Below are positions 1 through 10,200 of a stretch of DNA of 64,000 nucleotides, piece by piece; within the stretch, counting starts at the first letter, position 1; the number at the start of each line of letters is the position of its first letter. A program made the translations under genes and the position numbers. This DNA is from a virus. The stretch is taken from IMG/VR virus record IMGVR_UViG_3300044611_000766, positions 1 to 64,000 of that record; one strand, 5' to 3'. The notes beneath the pieces are model-generated. The model was given only the letters and a program-made list of their open reading frames with translations. It was not told where the DNA came from and made no database searches.

Positions 1-1065
1 TCATCAAAAGGCCTTAACGTATACAAGCTTCTTGACAAGAAATCGTAGTAGAAAGAATAATCAGTTGGCAATGACTTTATTAAATCTTCATAAGAAGATA
101 GTCTGCCAAGCTGAATTCCATCACCTCTTACTTCAACAAATCCTGGATCTACAGGAGTTGATATGTAGATCCAAGCAAGCTCTCTAATGTCAGCACTTGA
201 TATGTATGACTCTAGCTCTATAGAATCAACTAGTCTATCAATTTCATCTAAATCATCACGAAAAATAGAACTTACTATTTTTCCAGCTTGGCTAATTGGA
301 GTTGCAGTTTCTGATACTTCTCTTTCCAAAGAGTCTGTATACATTTTTGTCCAAGTAGGAAATCTAGACAATACATTTCTAGAATGTTCAGATATATTAG
401 GAATTGATGGTTCATTAATTTCAATCTGAACCAACAATAAAAAGTTTGCAGAAGATATATCTGAACTTACTTCAAAATCAAGCTCGAACTTTGCGTACCT
501 TTCTGACGATCTAAGGAATAAAATATTATTTTTACTATCCGTATAAGCTACTTGTTTCCATTCTGTTTCAGAAGTAGTGTCTTTATCTGAAGTAAATATT
601 TTAACAGAAAATTGTGGATCTTCTAATCCTGGCAAGTTGGTAAAAGAATGCTTAAAACCAAGTATATTAATTGCTGATCTAGTATCAACAAACCTTGGCA
701 AGTTTAAGCTAGATGCAGAAGTTAATACACGATAAGGGGTTGCGCTTTGAAGTAAATCATAAAAGTAATATGATCCGTCTTGTTCGTTAAAATCAAAAAC
801 AAAATATTCGCCAAAATCTTGATCATTAATTATTTCACCAAAATCAGTTACTGTTGATGATCCAACTATACTTGGAGTTGCTCCCGAAATTACTGTATTT
901 CCCGTAAAGGTATAGTCGTCTAATAAATTATTTCCATAAATATTTCTATAAGTAGAGTAGTTTGTATAAAACCTATTTGAATACAGATCAAATGAGTCGG
1001 AAACCCATTTGTTTCCGACTCACTGTGAAGTCTGTATTAATTAAAGCTAAAAAATAGGTTTTCAT
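1..1065 (-). CDS. Baseplate or tail-fibre-class structural protein, 3' end outside window, contains a CGGA four-base codon
   Basis: This gene follows the metallophosphoesterase by 17 bases and runs out of the window. From ATG at 1065, translation begins MKTYFLALIN and meets an in-frame CGG at residue 17; the triplet frame stops ten codons later. Reading CGGA as one codon gives TVS-X-NKWVSD and then one uninterrupted frame to base 1 (about 354 residues). No catalytic motif is visible. The protein is rich in acidic and aromatic beta-type sequence and lies in the baseplate cluster, so a wedge or fibre role is inferred from position. The ribosome binding site is weak (AGGA about 15 bases upstream). 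The recoded site lies inside an 11-bp inverted repeat. The function is not recognised. Confidence 0.6.
994..1021 (-). repeat. Perfect 11-bp inverted repeat spanning the first CGGA site
   Basis: On the minus strand GAGTCGGAAAC and GTTTCCGACTC form a perfect 11-bp stem with a six-base loop (AAATGG). The CGGA codon of the downstream gene sits in the 5' arm, about 45 bases after the start codon. It could be an mRNA hairpin affecting translation or decoding, or a leftover terminator; no U-run follows. The other recoding sites have no comparable hairpin, so it is not a general requirement. Confidence 0.55.
1014..1017 (-). other. CGGA four-base codon (+1 recoding site 1)
   Basis: In-frame AGT CGGA AAC at residue 17. 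Read as a triplet, the frame ends at TGA ten codons on. Read as four bases, the long frame down to base 1 opens. The P-site codon AGT would have to re-pair on GTC to slip. Confidence 0.85.
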
Positions 1066-1082
1066 TTTTTATATATATATTC

Positions 1083-2327
1083 CTATACTGAATCAAGCCA
1101 TATTGAATATTCGGAAGTTACTCCATTGTCAGGGTGAACAAACATTAGATGCTGGCATGGTCTACTCATGGAATGGAAGTATTCTTGTGCATATGTGTTA
1201 TAGCTTTCTGGAGAGCCAGAGACTCTTAATATAGTACTTCCAAGGGTCATCTTAGCCTGCTGATGATAATGTCCCATGAATACATCGTCAAAACGTTCAG
1301 GAATAGCACCGTCTTTCCATCCCATTACCTTCTTATAGTAACCGTGAGTAGCGCTTGGTGATGGCATTTGGTCACCATGAATTAATAATGTTCCATAAGA
1401 ACCAATATAGTCAACTGCATACCAGTTTCTTTCGCCTTTTCCATCTGGAATATTAAAAGAAATTCTTTCTTCAGACTCAAAAATCATTTCACAGATCTTA
1501 TACAATAGTCTGTCCATGTTTGTTTCTGGGTCGTGCTGCTTTCTCATGCGTCCACCTACGGCACCGTGATTACCTATTACAGCAGTTACGTGTACGTGCT
1601 CAAAGTGTTCAAGGGCGGTCTTAAGGAAGTTGCCAAGAATCTTTGGGCCATTAACTCCAACTTGTCGATATATCCCAGAGTCAATAAGGTGGCTTTGTCC
1701 TGGAAATATTTCTTCACCTTCTACTATATCTCCGAGTATCCAAACATGAAGGTTCTTAACTGGATGGTGAGTTCTTTGTATGTTTGTAATCTCAATCAGC
1801 TTATCCATGTAGAGGTCCATTCTTTTAGCTAGGACCTCTGTATTGTAATCTGGAGTAACTTTGCCCATCTGCCAGTCTGCCAGTACAGCTACTGCAGTTT
1901 CTGATGTTGACGAAGACTTTGGAAATGAAGGCTTTGGTATCTTTGGCAGTTCAAATTCGTTAAATGCATCGTATGCAGCCTGATAGACAATGTGCCCTGC
2001 TTCGTCTCTAACATTCTTATATCTATCGACTAGACGAGCAAGTCTTTTGTTTTCTGATCTTAAAAAGTCGACAGTAGAAGCTGGTATTGATGAAGCCGCT
2101 GAAGCAACTTCTGGGTAGTCTTCGTATTGATCTTCAAAAGAATCTTCTTCTGAAATTACAGAAAAATATGAAGAGGCATTCTCTTCATCAACCTCTCTTG
2201 CGGTTGCATTATCTGTCATAATGCTGCCAGGAACGCTATCGTCGCCACCAATTAATGCTTTTGCATGAGTCATATTTTTTGCTTTTACAATAGACTTGTT
2301 GGTGACAAGAAAGTACTTTTCTTTCAT
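1083..2327 (-). CDS. Calcineurin-like metallophosphoesterase
   Basis: This is a predicted metal-dependent phosphoesterase of the calcineurin-like superfamily. Motifs appear in order: LADWQMGK (metal-binding Asp near the domain start), GDIVEG, GNHG, HGD and GHYH, matching the D-x-[HQ], GDxxE, GNH, H and GHxH signature. The N-terminal ~110 residues are acidic and low-complexity with a short coiled coil. The substrate (nucleic acid or phosphoester) is unknown. It sits among baseplate genes, 7 to 17 bases from its neighbours. Alternative starts are GTG at 2336 and ATG at 2333; the ATG at 2327 has GAAAG at a suitable distance. It contains no in-frame CGG. Confidence 0.85.
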   Translation of the reverse strand: MKEKYFLVTNKSIVKAKNMTHAKALIGGDDSVPGSIMTDNATAREVDEENASSYFSVISEEDSFEDQYEDYPEVASAASSIPASTVDFLRSENKRLARLVDRYKNVRDEAGHIVYQAAYDAFNEFELPKIPKPSFPKSSSTSETAVAVLADWQMGKVTPDYNTEVLAKRMDLYMDKLIEITNIQRTHHPVKNLHVWILGDIVEGEEIFPGQSHLIDSGIYRQVGVNGPKILGNFLKTALEHFEHVHVTAVIGNHGAVGGRMRKQHDPETNMDRLLYKICEMIFESEERISFNIPDGKGERNWYAVDYIGSYGTLLIHGDQMPSPSATHGYYKKVMGWKDGAIPERFDDVFMGHYHQQAKMTLGSTILRVSGSPESYNTYAQEYFHSMSRPCQHLMFVHPDNGVTSEYSIWLDSV

Positions 2328-2343
2328 GTACATCACTTTCTGT

Positions 2344-3513
2344 TTAATAAGTTATAGAAGACATTATAACAGAAAATACTGACACAGATCCAGCTACCAT
2401 GTACTGTCTATCATCATTTATTGTAAAAATACCTTTTGGCACTTCTTGACCATTTACTGAAACGCTCAAAACATTCACCGATTTAACCAAATCAGATGCT
2501 GATCTAACTATTCCTTCAATGTCTCCATTAGATATACTATCACCAATTGTTTTAGAATTCAAGTAAGATCTTAAAAAAAGAGATATTTGGTTCTCAATTC
2601 CAGTTGCAGTAGAGGTGCTAATTCCAGTAGGAAGAACCACGCTAACTGCAAGATGAACTGGAGCCCTTTCGGCAATCCTTACATTCAACTTAATACCTAC
2701 AGGCTTAGCTTCTGATAAAGAGTTAAAAATGCTTGTGACCAAATTAGCTGTAACTCTTTGAGACTCTGGAACAACTATTATGTCACATGAACCAAGACCA
2801 TAGCTTGACTCTCTAACTCTTACGTCTCTAACTCCTTGGACGCCCAATGCTCTTAATCTAAGAGATTCTGCCGTTCCAAATGAATTAGCTTTTATTGCCT
2901 TAACTATTCTCTTTCTATACATGTCATCAGATTCCATGTTGACCATAGAATATACTTCTTTTGTATTTGTGCAGTAAACTATTAATCCACTTGGTGGAAT
3001 GTAGTTATGTTGAGTTAAAGTATTTTTTGAAGCAGTGAAGTCTGTACTGGTAAAGTTAGGAATAACTCTACCAAATGCTCTAGTGGTTCCTGCAATGATT
3101 GTTGCGCTGTCTACCAACCTATACTGATATTGAACCGTAGAAAAATCTGTAACATTATTATATATAAGCGTATCCTTAGGTATGATAATGTTAGATGAAT
3201 GTGGACCATCTATATAAAAGGATAGGTTAAAGCTTGCTCTTTCCTGCTGAAGGTCTTCTGAAACAGATCTGCGAAATACCCCATATAGATCACCAATTAG
3301 GTCAAGAGATCTTCCTGATGCCGTTGATAATGATGTTTGTTCAACGCTGAATCTAATAGCCTCATAAAGATCTCCGATTTCAACAGCCATTGATTCTGCT
3401 AAAGCTCTTGCAACTGAGCCTGGATAGGTAGCTGTTATGCCAGCGTTTTGCTGAAGTGAAGATAATATCTTTGATAGTATCTGATCTTTTGTTTTGCTAT
3501 ACACCACTGGCAT
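2344..3513 (-). CDS. Baseplate J-like protein
   Basis: This 389-residue protein fits the baseplate J / XkdT / gp47-like family, which forms the wedge ring joining hub to fibres in contractile tails. Visible support includes the N-terminal region on early helices (AEIGDLYEAI-type spacing), the central strand-rich domain with SFNLSF, and the family-typical ESDDMYRKRIVKAIKA followed by GTAESLRLRALGVQGVRDVRV. It follows the gp25-like gene, the usual wedge order. The start ATG has AGGAG seven bases upstream. It contains no in-frame CGG. Confidence 0.85.
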   Translation of the reverse strand: MPVVYSKTKDQILSKILSSLQQNAGITATYPGSVARALAESMAVEIGDLYEAIRFSVEQTSLSTASGRSLDLIGDLYGVFRRSVSEDLQQERASFNLSFYIDGPHSSNIIIPKDTLIYNNVTDFSTVQYQYRLVDSATIIAGTTRAFGRVIPNFTSTDFTASKNTLTQHNYIPPSGLIVYCTNTKEVYSMVNMESDDMYRKRIVKAIKANSFGTAESLRLRALGVQGVRDVRVRESSYGLGSCDIIVVPESQRVTANLVTSIFNSLSEAKPVGIKLNVRIAERAPVHLAVSVVLPTGISTSTATGIENQISLFLRSYLNSKTIGDSISNGDIEGIVRSASDLVKSVNVLSVSVNGQEVPKGIFTINDDRQYMVAGSVSVFSVIMSSITY

Positions 3514-3527
3514 TTTTGTCTCCTATA

Positions 3528-3902
3528 TTATATTTCTTGCGTTACAGATATTGTGATTGGATCCACTGAGTTATCCTCTATGTGAACATCAAACCTTATA
3601 GAGTTATTTGACGTTGGCACTGCTGTAATAGATATCTTTCTATCTGCAAAAACATTTTCTCTCAAAAGGGCCTGTCTTATTAAGCGCTTACCCATCTCTC
3701 CGGTTGCCTGACTTTGAGGCATTCCGTACAGCACATTTAACTCTGTTCCTAGTTTTGGATAAATATAAAAATCTCCGGGCTCGGTCATTAACCTAAGGTA
3801 TATCTGTTGTATATCATTTTGAGATCTACTTTGAACCATTGCGATATCTTTGTTTGGAGATATTTTTAAATCACCAGAAAGATCTAGGTAAAAGTCAGAC
3901 AT
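3528..3902 (-). CDS. gp25-like / DUF2634-type baseplate wedge protein
   Basis: At 124 residues it has the size and pattern of gp25/W/XkdS-like wedge proteins: an N-terminal strand pair around DLSGDLKISPNKDIAMV, then QSRSQNDIQQIYLRLMTEPGDF followed by P-K-L-G-T-E-L, and C-terminal beta strands. These proteins start sheath polymerisation at the baseplate. It lies directly upstream of the J-like gene in transcription order, the conserved pairing in myoviruses. Confidence 0.85.
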   Translation of the reverse strand: MSDFYLDLSGDLKISPNKDIAMVQSRSQNDIQQIYLRLMTEPGDFYIYPKLGTELNVLYGMPQSQATGEMGKRLIRQALLRENVFADRKISITAVPTSNNSIRFDVHIEDNSVDPITISVTQEI

Positions 3903-3904
3903 AT

Positions 3905-4588
3905 TTATTCCAAATCATTTTCTATCCAAGGAAAATCTTCCATATTATTTCCGACTTGATAGTCGTTGTTTTCAACTTTTTTAGAAGCTTCTGAAAAAGA
4001 ATATCCATTTATTAATAAATATTTTAACATTCTAATTTCAGTATCAGAATGCGTTTTCATATAATTTTCTAGCAAAGCTTGATCCGACTCACTTAGCTCT
4101 GGCTCAACTGCTGGAGTAAAGAAATCACCCTCTTGTCCAGGAACTAAACCTAAACCAGAGTCACCACCTATAGTAATGGGAGAAACCGATTCTATCTCAT
4201 CAAGTTCGTCTAAATTATTTAAATAATGACTAACTTTATAAAAAGCTGGATTATTATAAAAGTCACTAGTTTTAATCAAGGCTGGCTCATTATACACATC
4301 AGAGGCCGGGTTAAAAGAAGAGTTATTCCACTTTAGGCCATCATCTTCCCTGCTATAAAATTTAATAGAATCTGCAAAAAAAGATATAGCCCTAGTACTT
4401 GGGCTGATTACAATACCTATTCCAGGAGCTGCAAAAATTTCTATTTCTCCAGAATCATTAATTCTTATAAAGCCTTTATTGTCTGGATGATTAATCCCAA
4501 CTTCTCTTGTAGAAAATTCTTTTCTTTTTTTTAACTCTGTAATTTCATTAAAGGGCTGTCTAGCCCTATCTATTGGTTCTTCTATCAT
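3905..4588 (-). CDS. Baseplate-associated protein of unknown function
   Basis: This 227-residue protein has no catalytic motif. Its first half has beta-rich phrasing (NDSGEIEIFAAPGIGIVIS, ISFFADSIKFYS) like phage proteins associated with the spike. The middle holds repeats of a YN-PA motif (VYNEPALIK, FYNNPAFYK), and the C-terminal third is helical and acidic. It lies between the OB-fold spike-like gene and the gp25-like gene with one- to two-base gaps, so it probably belongs to the same translationally coupled baseplate unit. Confidence 0.6.
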   Translation of the reverse strand: MIEEPIDRARQPFNEITELKKRKEFSTREVGINHPDNKGFIRINDSGEIEIFAAPGIGIVISPSTRAISFFADSIKFYSREDDGLKWNNSSFNPASDVYNEPALIKTSDFYNNPAFYKVSHYLNNLDELDEIESVSPITIGGDSGLGLVPGQEGDFFTPAVEPELSESDQALLENYMKTHSDTEIRMLKYLLINGYSFSEASKKVENNDYQVGNNMEDFPWIENDLE

Positions 4589-4589
4589 A

Positions 4590-4955
4590 TTAAATCATAA
4601 ACTTTGGTATTCCAGTATTTACTGAATTGTTTCTTATAGTTTTTGCAGTGTCAAAAGCGTCTGCAATAATAGACACTACATACGGATCTCTTTCTGAGTC
4701 GTTTCTAAATGCGACTACACACCTAGGTCCAGGATGAGGCGCTACAGATTGGAGCCCATAGGTGAATGGACAAGGGACTCGGTCTATTATGTCGCCAATT
4801 GTACCTCCAAACTTTTCGTCTAGAACAATTGTTGCAGTATTTGACATTTTATCAAATACCATTATAGTTCCTGGTCTTGTTTTTGACTCCTGCATTTTGG
4901 AGTCTTGAATTAAGCTATTTATTTTTTGATCAAATTTTGGATAATTAATTGCCAT
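4590..4955 (-). CDS. OB-fold-like baseplate or spike protein
   Basis: This 121-residue protein has features of small OB-fold proteins of the central spike: after a charged helix come short strands (GTIMVFDKMSNTATIVLD), a V-P-C-P segment, then PGPRCVVAFRNDSERDPYVVSII. The V-x-F-x-N-x-x-x-x-P-Y-V pattern is common in gpV/gp5-like N-domains and related baseplate proteins. Position between the lysin and wedge genes supports a spike or hub-adaptor role. The assignment is by pattern only. Confidence 0.6.
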   Translation of the reverse strand: MAINYPKFDQKINSLIQDSKMQESKTRPGTIMVFDKMSNTATIVLDEKFGGTIGDIIDRVPCPFTYGLQSVAPHPGPRCVVAFRNDSERDPYVVSIIADAFDTAKTIRNNSVNTGIPKFMI

Positions 4956-4966
4956 AAAAATATCCT

Positions 4967-7247
4967 TTACTTATATATAATATCATATTTTTTAGAATCT
5001 CTAACAAACACTTCTATTTTTTGTCTTCCAGATTGATCTGTAGTGTCAACTTTTCTAGCGTCGGATTGTGCTGGAACACTTGATAGAATCCAAGTGTCTA
5101 GCTCTGAAGAATCTCTACCAGTTCCTTCTGTAAAAACTTTTTTGATTATCTCGTAATCTAATCCAGACATCCAACTATGTTCAAGATAAACAGCTCCCCA
5201 TGGAGCAAATATTCCATTTTTTGTTCCATTATCCATAGAGCCAACAATATCTGAAACGTCTGTTCTTTTGCCTATTTTTGTTCTTAGGAAAGATATTTGA
5301 TTAATGGGGGCAAATGCTCTTCTGTCATAATATTGTCTTCCAGCTCCGCCCTTTTTCTTTCTTAATCCATTAGTTCCTTCTGGATCTGTATTCTGTTTCT
5401 TTCTAATAAAGGTGTCACAATATGTAGCTGCTTGGTCATTAGAATCCTGTAGTTTTTCTGCTTTCCAATTCTTATAAGCTAAGTGCCACCACTTTACTCT
5501 TTGTTCAGTTGGAGATACAATTTTTACAATACCTTTTCCTCCTCCTGATGTTCTAGTAATGAACTGCCATAGTCCAAATGCTCCGCTGTCTATTATTTAC
5601 AAATGGTACACAATTACTTTCTCTTACAGCTATACCAGCAAATATTGCTGCTATTTCTGCTATAAATCCACCATAATTATATAAAAATTGAAATATATCA
5701 AGAGGTGTTAATGTATCTGCATCTTCTAATCCAGTATAGTATTCTTTTTTTAACTTTACTAACATTGGTGCCGAAAGGGCAGAACCAACACTTGCTGCTG
5801 AAACAGTACCAGAACCTGATGAGCCAGTTGTAGCTGGAGGTGCTGTGACTGGAAGAGAATAACTTCCACACCTTGCTGAACTCCAACTTACGTGTATATG
5901 GTTTCTATGGCTTTTATCACAGTAAATATTAGTAAATGGTGCAAGGTCTGGATGTTTAACTCTAATTGGAGAACTAGAAGATTCTAGGCCTTCGACTATT
6001 CCAAGCTCTGTTTCTAAATCTGAACTAACCACAATTAAATCAGGGTGCAACTCTTGGGGAAGCTGTTCAACATGGGAGAGAAAAAGGTCTAAGGCTTCTA
6101 AGTATTTTCCTGGTGGAGGAACTGGATTATTTAAAACATAGCTAACATTGGCTGTAGTTAATCCTATCTTTTTAATGTCAAACCCTCTACCAAAAGAATG
6201 GTCACTAACTCCATTGTTATTTGCAGTTAGTTTACTAAAATTAGGTCCAGCTATACCTCTCCAAACTCCAGTGTCACCCATAATATAAAGATGATCAGTT
6301 ATTCTAAGTAAGAACTCTATTAGAGTGGGAGACATTAATATTTGTTTTTCTCCACTACCTAGTCCAGTAATTTTATCTTCCTTATATACATACCTGCCAT
6401 TTTGCTCAACATAGTACCCACTGTGATGGATCTCAAAACCAAGACCTCCAAGGTTCTGTTGGTTTTTTTTAGCGGCTTGAGACGTCACTCCATTAACCAT
6501 TCCAGATTTATTAAAGCTTAACTTAAAACCACCTCTAAATACAGCTATATCTCCAGTTCCTTCTGTTTTAAAGTTTGCTTTTTTTAGTAATTGACCAACC
6601 TTTTGATCGTATACCACTCTTTCTCTTACGTCCATTTCTTCAGCAAAAGCTATTTTTCTAGTTGAGCCATTAAGTACTCCAGCAGCCCCGGAAGTTCCGT
6701 ATGACGTTGTTGTGTGTGGCTGTGTGGCTCCAGTAGAAGTTGTTACAGTTCCGGTTCCGGTTCCAGCTCCTCCTGTAGTTGCTCCTGCTCCAGAATCTCC
6801 ACCTGTCGAAACGCTAACCTTGCTTGCCACAAAAGCATTCATTGATTTTTCAAATCCACCAGGAGCAAAGCCAGTTGACATTACTGACTTTCTTGCTATT
6901 TCCATTCTAGCTTGAGAACCTTTAAGGGTTTTTGTTGGATCGTCTGGATCTATAACTGTTGTTTCGTCATCAAAATCTGCTCCCATAGATATTACAGTGT
7001 GCATTGCTGACTTAGTATTTTGTTCGTAACCAGCTAAAGCAAAAGCAGGGTTTCTAAAGACTCCATCTCCTTGGATTATCTTTGCAGGGTCTCTAGACAT
7101 TAAGCTTCTGCCGACCTCTCCCTCCATTGCATAGGAAGTGCCCTTTACAACTTGTTGGTTCTCGGGATAAAAAGAACTTTTCATTTTAGATACTATAGAC
7201 TTGCCATCTGATAGATCTTCTAAATTAAAACTAAAATCAGAAGCCAT
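4967..7247 (-). CDS. Tail lysin: peptidase M15-like plus SLT transglycosylase, joined through a CGGA codon
   Basis: Reading CGGA at 5585 as one codon gives a 759-residue protein. Residues 345-455 carry an M15-like Zn peptidase signature: SDHSFGRGFDIKK (H350, D357) and HRNHIHVSW (H450, H452). Residues ~515-600 carry a lytic transglycosylase fold: helix, AVRESNC with the catalytic Glu near 543, then VNNRQ-X-AFGLWQF, where GLWQ is the second family motif. The four-base codon falls between catalytic Glu and GLWQ, so the upstream triplet frame alone (564 codons, ending nine residues after CGG) would be truncated inside the active-site region. The C-terminal ~150 residues are unassigned. A Ser/Thr/Gly linker occupies 145-190. 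It probably cuts peptide and glycan bonds of the wall during injection. Confidence 0.85.
5582..5585 (-). other. CGGA four-base codon (+1 recoding site 2)
   Basis: In-frame CAG CGGA GCA at residue 555 of the tail lysin. Four-base reading joins RESNCVPFVNNRQ to AFGLWQF, restoring both halves of a lytic transglycosylase motif. This is the strongest protein-level proof of the frame change. Confidence 0.92.
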
Positions 7248-7249
7248 TT

Positions 7250-10200
7250 TTAAGGTACCTTTCTAACAGTCGGAATTAAACTTGATGCGTCTTGAACAGC
7301 TGGACTATCCACGTACAAGAGACCCTTTGTGTATACTTGTGCAAGACCTTTTTCTATTAAGTCCCAGTTTAAGGTATACGGAGTTCCATCGCTATAATAT
7401 TCATCCCAGCCAACCATAGGCCACTGAGAAGCAACGTCATAGATCTTATATAGTATTAGTATAGCAACTAGTGCGGAGAAAGCTTTTTTATTTGATTCAG
7501 ACATTCCATACAATGGATCAATTTGTCCGCTATCAAAGAAATAGTTTTTCAAACTAGACATACTAATTAACTTATTATATATTTTATCAAAATTAGCTTC
7601 TATTGCAGATTTTGGATAAAAACGTTTTTTAATTAATTGTTTTACTTTTTGTGCCATATCTGCGGAAGAAACATTATCAACAAAAAGCTTTCTTACATCT
7701 TCTACTGCGGTTGTTTCTATGTTTAAATCTGTTCTATAAAAAATTGTAGCCATATATCTTTCGCTATCTGTTTGCCATCTTCCAGATTTTGTAGCCTTTT
7801 GATATCTTTCTGGATCGTTAGCCTCTGCGCCTGCCTCTAAGTCTTCAGCAGATAGTATATCCCTATTGTCTGGAGACACGGCTATTCTTAGAACAACCAT
7901 CTTGCCCACTACGGCATCTGCGGTGAAGAGCAAAGCTTGCCCTGCTGGGGATAGCGGATTAAAAATCTTTGCGCTTTCTTCTAACAAGAGAGTATCCTCT
8001 AGTGCAGAGTTGATGTTGATCTGTGCCAATTCACTTGTGTTAACGCCTTCAAATCTAACTCTAAATGTTTTATTAGTTATTGCGTCAACAACATCAAATG
8101 TGTCACCATCAACCACGTGAGAAACAGTTCCTATTACTTTAAAGAATTGATTAAAACCAGTTTTTTCTGGACCAATTCCTGAATACTTTAATATTTGAGC
8201 ACTTACAATAGCGTTTTCTAAACTGATGTGCCTTACTAGGTCATTGATTTCTTTTTCTTTCCATCCTATACTCTTAAATATATCATCACTTCTTACATAG
8301 GAGTATCCATCTTCTGTTCTGACTGAAGTTCTAACTCCAAGAAGTTGTGGAATTAATTTTTTTGAATGCGCTCTTCCTACGACCATTCCTTGATTAAAAG
8401 ATAAACCAGCGTCCATTGGTTGACCATTTTTATTTAAATACTGAACATAACAACCGTGCTGATCTAATACGTTATCTCTAGTATGTTTCCAGGCGCTCCA
8501 AACAAGGTCGCTAGCAATTGCTCCTGCAGAGAATCCAATTGCCAATGAAGTACCCATGGTAAATGGCGCAAAAGCTGCCGACAAAGCAGTGGTAGCAGCG
8601 GTAAGAGCCATACTTCCAACCACCATTGTTATTGCTCCGCCTAAATCCCCATCTTGCTTTCCTGTTGAAGCTTTGATCTTTGCCCTTATCTGTTCTGTTT
8701 GGTCTGGTATTGCGTCGGCTGCTATGTTGGCCATTATGTCTTTAATTAAGGCTGAATGACCATGAGTGAACATAAGTCCGCCAGTCATTTGTGGACCTAA
8801 AGACTGCGCCAAATTATCAATAGAAACTGTTCCATCTGATCCTATAAGAGAGTTTGCTGTTTCAGAAGACATCATTCTTCTAGCCAGATCTCTGGAACTT
8901 TGAGCAAACATACTTCTTGAAATCCAACTTGATGCAAACCATCTCGCTGGATCATTTACGCTAACAAATGCATTGGGCGTAACTGAGGTAACAAACCCCA
9001 TCTCTGGAGTAAAGTGGTGCACCACTTGTTCAACTTCGAATATGCCATACATTCTTTCGTAAGAGTCAGTAATATACACTAGGTCATGAGGCCTTATTGA
9101 CGTATCTCCCATTAGAGTTATCTCACCACTATATACATCTTTGATAGATTCTTTTAAGTGTGCTAAGCCGACTCTTCTTGCGGTCAATTCGTCTGGCTCT
9201 CCAGAAGCAAACTTAGAAACTCCTCTTATTGTTTCCAGAGGATTAAATATTGGATGTAGAACTCCCCAGAATCCTGAACCTCTAATGTTGTCAAAATATA
9301 AACCTGTTTCTATAGTCTTTTCAACTTGTCTCTCTGGAGGAGCTGCTTTGTCCAAAGCTACAGTAACAGGATACTGCCCATCAGAAACTGCAGTAATCTG
9401 TGTAGCCACTCCCCCAATGTTTTCTTGAATTCCATTTACAAGAATATGATTAAAGGAATTAATTAAATGTATTCTTTGGAAGGGCTCTCTAATTTCTACA
9501 ACGGGTTCTCCGTATTCTCTTGTAAATGGATTGTCTACCGCTCTTAAAAGAGATCCTGGTCTTCCCAAAGAATAATATAAAGAATCATTATAGGCCTTAT
9601 TGAGAACATTTGCTTGTTTTGCAAAGTTATCATGCTCAGTTATTCCGTAGCCCATCTGAGCTAATGACATTCTAGTTAAGTTAAGCAGGTTGCCTATAGC
9701 ACTTCCAAAAACGGTAAAGATTGGACCTATGTTTCTGTCATAGAAATTTTTTCCATCTTCTACCATTCCACTCATCCAGTTTGTGGCGCTGTTACCTTCT
9801 CCGGAGTTTGATTGCAGAAGTTGTTTTAGCTTTGTTGCGTCTTTTCCATATGTGCCATTGTAGTCAATAAAAGCTTGCCAAATTTTATCAAGAGGCCTAA
9901 AACTCCAACTGTCCGATTTTTGCTCATCGTCACCCATAACAAATCTCTTGCGATCTGGCTTTAACACAACCCAAGCTCTTGCATAAGGATCTCTCCATAA
10001 TTGATCTCTAAACAATCCAACTAGTAAAAGAAATAGTTGTTTTGGAGTTTTTATATTTTTTAAAAATTCATCAGCTTTTTGATCATCTGTTAAAAATTCT
10101 GTTCCATCCGCACTTGTTGCTGTTGTGGTGGCACCGGAAGAGGATACTGAGCTAAGTAACTGAGTATTTGACTTAACAGCATCTCTTATGTAGCTTGCTC

